Assembly (NCBI GenBank): GCA_041485845.1
Contig: JBGPKH010000602.1
Coordinates: forward strand, 1-5,600
Source of the DNA: OMOG01 sp041485845
GTDB lineage: Bacteria > Acidobacteriota > Terriglobia > Bryobacterales > Bryobacteraceae
DNA: 5,600 bases
Reading direction: 5' to 3'
Part shown: in pieces, positions 1 through 5,077 of the stretch
How the letters are laid out: every line of letters starts with the position of its first letter
How positions within the stretch are numbered: position 1 is the stretch's first letter
Position numbers and translations under genes: made by a program
Notes under the pieces: model-generated
The model's input: the letters and a program-made list of their open reading frames with translations, nothing else
What the model was told of the DNA's origin: nothing
Databases searched by the model: none

Positions 1-556
1 CGTTCAAGGAGAACTCGCAGTCGAGCTTGTTCCAGTGCGACTCGGCCAGCCACCGCGTCGAGTATTTGCCGCCCTCCTCGTCGGCCTCGGCGAGGAAAAT
101 GACGTCGCGCGCCAGCGGCGCCTTATTGCGTGCGAGCATCAACACGGCCTGCGCGAAAACCGCCAGACCGCCCTTGAAATCGATGGCGCCGCGGCCGTAG
201 ACGTAGCCGTCCTGAATCAATCCGGCAAACGGATCGACGGTCCACTTCTCCCGCTCCACCCCGACCACATCGGCGTGCGCCGCCAGCAAAACCGGCTTCT
301 TCGATCCGTCGCCGCGGAGTCGCGCGATGAAGTGCGACTTGCCCGGCTGGGGCGTGGGTATGATATCCACCTCGAAGCCCGCGGCCCGGAAGCGGGGCGC
401 CAGAAATTCGGCCAGTTTCGCTTCGTTCCCCGGCGGATTACCGGTGTTCACGCGGATGACTTCGGCCAGCAGCGCGGCCGTGGCTGCCGCGCCGGCCTGA
501 GAATCGGCGGCGTGCAGCTTTGTCAGAAGAACCAGCACCAGCCCAAGACTCTTCAT
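1..556 (-). CDS. Exported M20-family metallopeptidase, N-terminal part (runs off the left edge)
   Basis: On the minus strand an open frame begins at ATG 556-554 and stays open for 185 codons to the window edge, so the C-terminus is missing. GGAGG lies 5 nt upstream of the ATG. Residues 1-17 (MK, then a Leu/Val-rich stretch ending LHAA) look like a Sec signal peptide, so the enzyme is probably periplasmic or secreted. The M20 dinuclear-zinc site is visible: His94 and Asp96 in AAHADVV, Asp126 in GRGAIDFKG, and Glu160-Glu161 in EADEEGG. By family analogy Glu160 is the catalytic base, and His94, Asp126 and Glu161 are metal ligands. Such enzymes hydrolyse peptides or N-acyl amino acids. The substrate cannot be read from this part; a carboxypeptidase/dipeptidase (PepV, CPG2 or DapE-like relatives) is possible. 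The family is secure; the exact activity is not. Confidence 0.93.
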   Translation of the reverse strand, partial: MKSLGLVLVLLTKLHAADSQAGAAATAALLAEVIRVNTGNPPGNEAKLAEFLAPRFRAAGFEVDIIPTPQPGKSHFIARLRGDGSKKPVLLAAHADVVGVEREKWTVDPFAGLIQDGYVYGRGAIDFKGGLAVFAQAVLMLARNKAPLARDVIFLAEADEEGGKYSTRWLAESHWNKLDCEFSLN

Positions 557-627
557 CAGTCCCTCCGGACGTCCGGCACGAGCCCAGTCCAACCGGGATC
601 TCCATTTTGGCATCCCAGGTTTCAATC

Positions 628-633
628 AGTATA
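628..633 (-). promoter_or_regulatory. Possible -10 element for the M20 peptidase gene
   Basis: The minus strand reads TATACT here, five of six matches to the sigma-70 -10 consensus, about 70 nt upstream of the peptidase ATG. I see no convincing -35 hexamer 16-18 nt further upstream, so this is only a candidate. Confidence 0.25.
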
Positions 634-671
634 CGCCAGGCCGCAATCGCGGTCTGCGCCGCGCGACAACG

Positions 672-698
672 TTGCTTCCCAAGGCGGGAAGGGCGCAA
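672..698. repeat. Small imperfect inverted repeat in the 557-788 intergenic gap
   Basis: CTTCCC (675-680) pairs with GGGAAG (686-691) around a 5-nt loop. Outer TTGC (672-675) and GCAA (695-698) could pair across a bulge. No T-run follows on either strand, so it is not a typical intrinsic terminator. The rest of the 557-788 gap shows no gene. The palindrome CAACGTTG sits alongside at 667-674. A role in controlling the leftward peptidase gene is possible but unsupported. Confidence 0.3.
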
Positions 699-788
699 GC
701 ATGGGCACAATCGCCAAACCGGCTCTTATGGAGTTCCTAACCCTGTTGATTTTGGTGGTGCACGGCATCCAAGCGGGTTCTCGTTACA

Positions 789-1040
789 ATGAATGCAGAC
801 ATGAGCCAGACGGTCCAAGTGTGGATGCCCGCGATCCTCGCTCTGTTCGGCAGCCTCATGGTGATGGTCATCACCTCGTGGCTGAACACCAAGGCCCTGT
901 CCGCGCAGATCGACGCGTTGCGCGCGGAGATGAAGCAGCACATCGCCGAGGCGGAGTTGCGCATCACCAAAGAGATCCTCGAAGTGAAGAGCCGCGTGGA
1001 CCGCCTGGAGGAGCAGCGCGGCCTGATCCGCCAGCCGTAA
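789..1040 (+). CDS. Small single-pass membrane protein with cytoplasmic or periplasmic coiled coil, unknown function
   Basis: This 83-residue frame encodes a short polar N-terminus, one strongly hydrophobic helix at about residues 11-32 (VWMPAILALFGSLMVMVITSW), and then a charged, heptad-like stretch at about 36-77 rich in Glu, Lys, Arg, Leu and Ile. That is a typical membrane-anchored coiled coil. ATG 789 was chosen for length, but ATG 801 (starting MSQTVQ) is equally possible. Neither has a clear Shine-Dalgarno sequence. TACAAT at 785-790 could be a -10 element, in which case the 801 start would be nearly leaderless. I recognise no named family, although small proteins of this shape are often annotated as hypothetical. 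It stands alone, about 190 nt before the toxin-antitoxin genes on the same strand. The amino-acid pattern argues for a real gene; no function is assigned. Confidence 0.65.
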   Translation: MNADMSQTVQVWMPAILALFGSLMVMVITSWLNTKALSAQIDALRAEMKQHIAEAELRITKEILEVKSRVDRLEEQRGLIRQP

Positions 1041-1150
1041 TCTCCCAGTGGAGCTACTCTCGGCCGTCTCTCTAAGCCAGTCGACGTCGCCGCGTCCGTA
1101 CCGGCCTGGAACAAATAGGGCGTGACGGGAACACCCGGAGAAGCCGCTGA

Positions 1151-1191
1151 TGGACTATTTTACGTCTCGTATAGTATACTTTGCGTATACG
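1151..1191 (+). promoter_or_regulatory. Putative promoter with overlapping GTATAC-type operator for the toxin-antitoxin operon
   Basis: A -10 candidate TATACT (1175-1180) has a weak -35 candidate TGGACT (1151-1156) with an 18-nt spacer. Two GTATAC half-sites (1174-1179 and 1185-1190) lie 11 bp centre to centre, one helical turn. CGTATA (1168-1173) and TATACG (1186-1191) form a further inverted pair. HigA-family antitoxins usually repress their own operon by binding palindromes over the promoter, so this is a reasonable autoregulatory operator. The operator role is inferred from position and symmetry only. Confidence 0.5.
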
Positions 1192-1230
1192 GTGATCGGC
1201 TGAGCATCGGCAGCGAAAAATGGCGGACCT

Positions 1231-1509
1231 ATGATTCATTCTTGCCGGGACAAGGAAACACGGAAACTGCTGAGCCGTATGCCGAGCAGGAAGTTTCGAG
1301 CGATCGAGAGGGCCGCACGGATCAAATTGGAGCTGCTCGATAGCGCCGCTGGATTGCAGGATCTGAGGCTGCCCGGTTTAGGTCTTGGGAAATTGAAGGG
1401 TGACCGCAGAGGGCAGCACAGCATCAGAATCAACGATCAGTACCGGATCTGCTTTGAATGGACGGACAACGGAGCGGAGAACGTGGAAATCACCGATTAC
1501 CACCACTAA
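1231..1509 (+). CDS. higB: HigB-type toxin (RelE/ParE superfamily mRNA interferase)
   Basis: The 92-residue product has the length and layout of HigB toxins. It has an N-terminal helical part, then LPG at 47-49, LKGD at 55-58, the strand SIRINDQYRICF at 64-75 and the C-terminal DYHH at 89-92. These match the HigB pattern of LPG, LKG, a strand resembling SVRVNGNWRICF, and a terminal DYH. HigB cleaves mRNA in the ribosomal A site and is neutralised by HigA. Arg66, Arg72 and His91 are the likely equivalents of the basic/His catalytic residues, placed by eye. The start at ATG 1231 gives the usual N-terminus (MI.S...K), although no strong Shine-Dalgarno precedes it. The toxin-first order, with the antitoxin 21 nt downstream, is typical of higBA. 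No disruption is visible, so the toxin appears intact. Confidence 0.9.
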   Translation: MIHSCRDKETRKLLSRMPSRKFRAIERAARIKLELLDSAAGLQDLRLPGLGLGKLKGDRRGQHSIRINDQYRICFEWTDNGAENVEITDYHH

Positions 1510-1530
1510 AGACGAAAGGCGACAAGACAT

Positions 1531-1827
1531 ATGCCGAGAAAGCTATCACCCATACACCCCGGAGAGGTCCTGAAGAGCGTGTTGGAGGATGCCGGTTTGA
1601 ACGCCAACCGAGCGGCCTTGGAGCTTCACGTGCCGGCAAACCGAATCAGCGACATCCTGCGCGGAAAGCGGCCCATCACGGCGGACACCGCCCTGCGGCT
1701 GGCACGGTTCTTCGGCACTTCTGCCGGGATGTGGATCAACCTTCAAGCGAAGTACGATCTGCAAATGGCCGAGGATCGGTTGGCGGAAAAGGTGGCCGAG
1801 GAAGTCCGGCCATTCAAGGCAGCGTAG
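1531..1827 (+). CDS. higA: HigA-type antitoxin (XRE/HTH DNA-binding)
   Basis: The 98-residue product carries the HigA signature: IHPGEVL at 8-14, a helix-turn-helix at about 23-60 including ISDILRGKRPIT (39-50) and TALRLARFFGTS (53-64), and WINLQAKYDLQ (68-78). HigA binds and inactivates HigB, and its HTH represses the operon. The C-terminal tail (about 79-98) is charged and helical. ATG 1531 lies 21 nt after the higB stop, with a weak purine stretch (AAAGG, 1515-1519) as the only ribosome-binding candidate, so translation may be coupled to higB. It is followed after only 18 nt by the integrase start, so the three genes may share a transcript and HigA could indirectly set integrase levels. 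The family call is secure. Confidence 0.93.
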   Translation: MPRKLSPIHPGEVLKSVLEDAGLNANRAALELHVPANRISDILRGKRPITADTALRLARFFGTSAGMWINLQAKYDLQMAEDRLAEKVAEEVRPFKAA

Positions 1828-1845
1828 CGGGGAGGAGACAAGGCC

Positions 1846-2985
1846 ATGAGCGTCTACCGTCCCAGCTATCGCGATCCGAAAGGCCAGAAAAAAAAAGTCC
1901 CGCGTCTGGTGGTACCACTTCACGTTCGCGGGCCAGCCCTATCAGGAATCGTCGAAATCGACACGCAGAACCGTCGCCAAAGCGGCCGGGACGAATCGCC
2001 GTCTGGAACTGGAGAAGACCTTCGCGGGCATGCCGCTTGAGAAACGGGAGGACCGCATCAGTTCCGTGGCGGACCTCGTCGCGGCGTACCAGCAGCGATA
2101 CAAGATCGACCGCTATGGCAGGGAACAATCGATCCTGTTCGTCAAAGGACGGCTCGCCCACGTCACGCGCCTCCTCGGCAAGCTTACCTTGCGGGATCTC
2201 ACCGAAGACCGTATCCGGGGCTACATCGCGACCAGAATCGCGGAAGGCGTGAGCGGCCGGACGATCAACGCGGAAGTGGGCGAGCTCTCGCGCGCGATCG
2301 GCAGGCCGTTCTGTGGCCGAAGGTCCCCAATGAGGAAGAACGCAAGGACGTGGGGAAGGCCCTTTCACCCGAACAGGAACGGAACCTGCTCGACGCCGCG
2401 GCGAAGAAAATCCGCTGGTGGATCGCGTCGGTGATCATACGGGTGGCCCTGCTGACCGCGATGCGCAGCGGGGAAATCACCGGCCTCATGTGGAGCCAGG
2501 TGGACCTCGCCAAGCGGATCATCACCGTGGGGCGCGCCAAGACGTCGTCGGGGACCGGCCGGCAGATTCCGATGAACGAGGAATTGTTCCAGATCCTCAC
2601 CGCCCACGCGCAGTGGTTCGCGAAAAAATTCGGCGAGACGAAGCCGGAATACTACCTGTTCCCGTTCGGCAAGCCGCAACCGACCGACCCCACACGACCC
2701 ACCACGACGCTGAAGACCGTCTGGGGAAGCATCCGGGATGAAGCCAAGGTTAGCTGCCGTCTCCACGACTTGCGGCATTCGGCACTCACAAAAATGGCAG
2801 AGGCCGGAGTTCCGGAGAGCACGATGCTGGCGCTGGCGGGTCACATGAGCCGGGCGATGCTGGAGAGGTACAGCCACATCCGGATGGCCGCCAAACGTGA
2901 GGTGGGAGCGCTTCAGTTAACCCGGGAATCGACCGCACCTGCTAAAGAATCCGCTAAAGCAGCGTCGCGGCTGCCCGTTCAGTGA
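1846..2985 (+). pseudogene. Tyrosine-recombinase (phage-type) integrase, frame broken twice
   Basis: Translation should start at ATG 1846, which has a strong GGAGGAG site (1831-1837, 8-nt spacer). The N-terminus MSVYRPSYRDPKGQKKK is integrase-like. At the A9 run (1888-1896) the frame changes: one base too many must be skipped to read on as KSRVWWYHFTFAGQPYQESS, an Arm-binding-type domain, followed by the core-binding domain (about 2060-2300, e.g. LVAAYQQRY, GRLAHVTRLLGKL, TINAEVGELSRAIG). Near 2299-2308 one base is missing and the original frame resumes as AVLWPKVPNEEERKDVGKAL. The catalytic domain is then complete: Arg 2464-2466 (TAMRSGEI), Lys in GRAKTSSG, His 2764-2766 and Arg 2773-2775 (LHDLRHS), His 2842-2844 (AGHMSRAML), and nucleophile Tyr 2869-2871 (ERYSHI). 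With both breaks repaired it would be about 379 residues, normal for the family. If unrepaired, the main product is a truncated 64-residue peptide; a catalytic-domain fragment could start at GTG 2350. It lies next to tRNA-Lys, the likely integration target. Confidence 0.85.
1888..1896 (+). other. A9 homopolymer at the first integrase frame change
   Basis: Nine consecutive A followed by G sit exactly where the integrase switches frame. Eight A would keep the start-codon frame in register with the downstream domain. Runs of about nine A are known sites of RNA-polymerase slippage, and also of replication and sequencing error, so all three explanations are open. Confidence 0.6.
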
Positions 2986-3004
2986 CCTCTAAGTGCTTTA
3001 GTTT

Positions 3005-3080
3005 TGGTGAGCGCGGAAGGAATCGAACCTTCAACCTAGTGATTAAGAGTCACTTGCTCTGCCAATTGAGCTACGCGCCC
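3005..3080 (-). tRNA. tRNA-Lys, anticodon CTT
   Basis: Reading the minus strand from 3080, a full cloverleaf is present. The acceptor stem GGGCGCG pairs with CGCGCTC (one G-T pair). The D-arm is GCTC/GAGC with loop AATTGGCA. The anticodon stem AGTGA/TCACT encloses the loop CTCTTAA, giving anticodon CTT (lysine, AAG codons). The variable region is AGGTT. The T-arm GAAGG/CCTTC has loop TTCGATT. Discriminator A and an encoded CCA (3005-3007) complete the 76-nt gene. Its 3' end points at the end of the integrase, 20 nt away, which makes this the likely attachment site of the element. The tRNA itself looks intact and functional. Confidence 0.97.
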
Positions 3081-3102
3081 GCTGCGGAAGTTTTCTGGAA
3101 GC

Positions 3103-3153
3103 GTCACGCGACCCGCGCCGCGCCACGAAAAGATTATAGCATGTCACGCGACC
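3103..3153. repeat. Pair of 11-bp direct repeats bracketing the tRNA promoter
   Basis: GTCACGCGACC occurs at 3103-3113 and again, exactly, at 3143-3153, 40 bp apart. One copy is on each side of the tRNA-Lys -10 element. The right-hand copy includes the stop codon (3144-3146) of the Fe-S oxidoreductase gene. Function unknown. Confidence 0.6.
3133..3141 (-). promoter_or_regulatory. Extended -10 promoter for tRNA-Lys
   Basis: The minus strand reads TGCTATAAT, a perfect TATAAT with the extended TGn motif. Initiation about 7 nt downstream (near 3126) would leave a leader of about 46 nt before the tRNA 5' end at 3080. There is no good -35 at the expected distance, which extended -10 promoters tolerate. 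It lies just after the stop codon of the Fe-S oxidoreductase. Confidence 0.6.
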
Positions 3154-5009
3154 GATTTTGGCTGTTCCGCGGGAAGCGATGCCGCCGCCAGTTGCGCGAT
3201 GTCCAGCAGCTTGGGCGGCGCCTGCGTCACCACTCCCAACGCGTCGCGGAACATCGTCTGGCAGAACGGACACGCCGTGCCGATCACCTCGGCGCCCGTG
3301 CCCACCAGCTCCTCGACCCGCGCCACATTGACGCGTTTGCCTTTCTCTTCCCCGAGGAACATCTGGCCGCCGCCGGCGCCGCAACAGAAGGACCGCTCTC
3401 GTGTACGGGGCGGCTCCAACACTTCGGCCGAGCGCGCGATCACGGTTCGCGGCTCCTCATAGATGTTGCGATACCGGCCGAGATAACAGGGATCGTGAAA
3501 TACCGTCTTCGGGCGGGATGAGTCCGCCGCCGGCAATCGCGCCTCGATCCGCGCCAACAGCTCGCTGTGATGCTCGATCTCGAAAGCCGCCCCGAACTCC
3601 CGCCAGTCCGTGCCGATCGTGCGCACGCAGTGCGGGCAGATGGAAACCATCTTCCCAACCTTGGATGATCGCAGGGTCTCGATGTTGGCCTCCGCCACCT
3701 GCGAAAAGGCCAGATCGTTGCCCAGGCGGCGGGCCGGATCGCCCGTGCACTTCTCCTTGCGCAGGACTCCGAACGTTACGCCCACGTGCCGCAGGACGCG
3801 CGCCAGGGCCAGCACGATCTCGCGCCCCTGCGGGTCGTAGGAACCCATGCACCCGAGCCACAGGCAATACTCCTCGGTTCCGTCGTAGAGGGGCAGCGCG
3901 TTCTTCTCGATGAATTTCTGGCGATCGCTCGCGGCGAATCCGAGGGCGTTGCCGTGGCGCTCCAGGTTCAGGAACAGCTTGGCGCCGTATTCGTCCTCCC
4001 ACTTGCCCGTGTTCACGGCGCCGCGCCGCAGCCCGATAATCATCGGCAGGTGCTGGATCCCCACCGGGCACTGAAATTCGCAGCCTCCGCACGTGGTGCA
4101 CTGGAAGGCGGCTTCTTCGGAAATGTGTTTGCCCAGCAGCGGCGCTTGGTTGGCCGGCCCGAGATCGTTGAGATAGGCGCGCAGCCCCAGCACGATCTCC
4201 TTGGGGTTGAGAACTTTGCCCGTGTTGTACGCCGGGCAGTGCTCCGTGCATCGGCCGCATTCCACGCAACTGAACGCCTGCAGCGCATCGATGCGGGTCA
4301 CGTCCTTGCCGGTATCGAGGCCGAAATCCTCGTCGCCTGCCAGCGGCGGAATGCGGCTGAAGCCCTGGCGCTTGAGGAACACGGTCACCGGGCTGAGCAC
4401 CAGGTGGAGATGCTTGGTGTGGGGAATCAGCGGCAGAAAGGTGAGCAGCGCCAGCGTGTGCGTCCACCACATGGCCCTGCCCACGGCAGTGTCTTCCGGG
4501 ACGCGCATGCCGGCCAGATACGTGACCATGAGCACGAAGATCAGCAGCGCGATCACACCCGATTCCGGGGATACCGGCCCGAGCCACTGGGGCCGCACCA
4601 TGAAGCGCCGCACGAACAGACCGGCGATGGAGATCGCCACCGCTACGGCCCAGATTGCTGTGAAACCGAAGTAGAAGCTTCCGAAGCCGCTGGCCGGTGA
4701 CAGAACGCGCGCGCCGAATGCAGAAGCCAGATGATTGCAGGTGATCAGGGCGAACGCGCAAAATCCCCAGAAGACGAAAGCGTGCGCGAGGCCGGGGAGC
4801 GGCCGCTGCCAGATCACTTTTCCCTGCGCCGCCACTTCCCAGAGAAAATCGCGAAGGCGCGGGCCGAGCGGCGTGACTGCGAAATCGGGAGTGCGCCGCG
4901 AACCCCGGATTACATCCCAGACCTTGCGAAAGCGCCACCAGAACAGCGCCAGCGACGCGGCGATCAGCACCAGCACAAGGGCCCGCTGCGTCCACGATGC
5001 GTCAGTCAT
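3144..5009 (-). CDS. Membrane-bound Fe-S oxidoreductase with heme-type membrane domain and two CCG domains (EtfD/FadF-like)
   Basis: From ATG 5009 the product is 621 residues. The N-terminal third is a NarI-like membrane domain with helices at about 9-25, 74-98, 112-133, 151-168 and 183-205. Histidines 76, 93, 184, 197 and 200 are possible b-heme ligands. A ferredoxin-like section follows with two 4Fe-4S motifs: Cys248/251/254/258 and Cys304/307/310/314. The C-terminal half has two cysteine-rich CCG domains: Cys382/387/421 with ICPHC (458/461), then Cys508, Cys542-543 (FCCGAGGG) and Cys580/583. This layout matches GlpC/HdrD relatives and the EtfD/FadF proteins, which pass electrons from acyl-CoA dehydrogenases via electron-transfer flavoprotein to menaquinone. 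No etfAB genes are in the window, so the partner is inferred. GTG 5045 in the same frame would add 12 residues (GGAG only 3 nt upstream). ATG 5009 is preferred because the first helix follows directly, but it lacks a Shine-Dalgarno. Confidence 0.88.
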   Translation of the reverse strand: MTDASWTQRALVLVLIAASLALFWWRFRKVWDVIRGSRRTPDFAVTPLGPRLRDFLWEVAAQGKVIWQRPLPGLAHAFVFWGFCAFALITCNHLASAFGARVLSPASGFGSFYFGFTAIWAVAVAISIAGLFVRRFMVRPQWLGPVSPESGVIALLIFVLMVTYLAGMRVPEDTAVGRAMWWTHTLALLTFLPLIPHTKHLHLVLSPVTVFLKRQGFSRIPPLAGDEDFGLDTGKDVTRIDALQAFSCVECGRCTEHCPAYNTGKVLNPKEIVLGLRAYLNDLGPANQAPLLGKHISEEAAFQCTTCGGCEFQCPVGIQHLPMIIGLRRGAVNTGKWEDEYGAKLFLNLERHGNALGFAASDRQKFIEKNALPLYDGTEEYCLWLGCMGSYDPQGREIVLALARVLRHVGVTFGVLRKEKCTGDPARRLGNDLAFSQVAEANIETLRSSKVGKMVSICPHCVRTIGTDWREFGAAFEIEHHSELLARIEARLPAADSSRPKTVFHDPCYLGRYRNIYEEPRTVIARSAEVLEPPRTRERSFCCGAGGGQMFLGEEKGKRVNVARVEELVGTGAEVIGTACPFCQTMFRDALGVVTQAPPKLLDIAQLAAASLPAEQPKSVA

Positions 5010-5023
5010 ATCACTATGACTGA
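5002..5023. promoter_or_regulatory. Perfect 9-bp inverted repeat over the Fe-S gene start codon (operator or mRNA hairpin)
   Basis: TCAGTCATA (5002-5010) and TATGACTGA (5015-5023) are exact reverse complements around a 4-nt centre TCAC. On the minus strand, which is the Fe-S gene transcript, the loop is GTGA, a GNRA-type tetraloop. The ATG at 5009-5007 lies in the 3' arm of the stem. The site could be a dimeric repressor's operator between the two divergent genes, or a hairpin that hides the start codon. The symmetry is seen directly; the function is inferred. Confidence 0.55.
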
Positions 5024-5054
5024 ATGTAGCATGTGAATGCCGCACAAGCTCCGC

Positions 5055-5060
5055 TAGAAT
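5055..5060 (+). promoter_or_regulatory. Possible -10 element for the UXS-like gene
   Basis: TAGAAT matches five of six bases of the -10 consensus, 18 nt before the TTG start. Transcription would begin close to the GGAGG ribosome-binding site at 5069-5073. The -35 region is poor. If used, this promoter would overlap the upstream end of the divergent Fe-S gene. Confidence 0.3.
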
Positions 5061-5077
5061 GAATCTCTGGAGGCAAT

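Noticed and set aside
629..634. A GTATAC upstream of the peptidase, considered as another HigA site
   Set aside because: It is a single isolated half-site without a partner at 11-bp spacing; a six-base match is expected by chance.
750..757. TTTTGGTG matching the sequence at the tRNA-Lys 3' end (3002-3009), considered as a second attachment site
   Set aside because: Only 8 bp match, and similarity stops before the T-arm that integrases normally use. It is easily chance.
35..1075. 346-codon plus-strand open frame
   Set aside because: It is the antisense shadow of the M20 peptidase followed by an out-of-frame reading of the small membrane protein. It shows no recognisable motifs and has low-complexity Arg/Gly-rich content.
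1122..1343. 73-codon plus-strand frame overlapping higB
   Set aside because: It overlaps the clear HigB frame, lacks a ribosome-binding site and has no recognisable motif.
2954..3005. CTAAAGC ... GCTTTAG followed by TTTT, considered as an integrase terminator
   Set aside because: The stem is only 7 bp and AT-rich with a 34-nt loop, too weak for a credible intrinsic terminator.
3786..4700. 304-codon plus-strand open frame opposite the Fe-S gene
   Set aside because: This is an antisense shadow typical of GC-rich coding DNA, with no ribosome-binding site and no domain signal.
3457..4995. 512-codon minus-strand open frame inside the Fe-S gene
   Set aside because: It is an Arg/Ala/Gly-rich alternative frame of a GC-rich gene. 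The overlapping frame carries all the cluster motifs and membrane helices.
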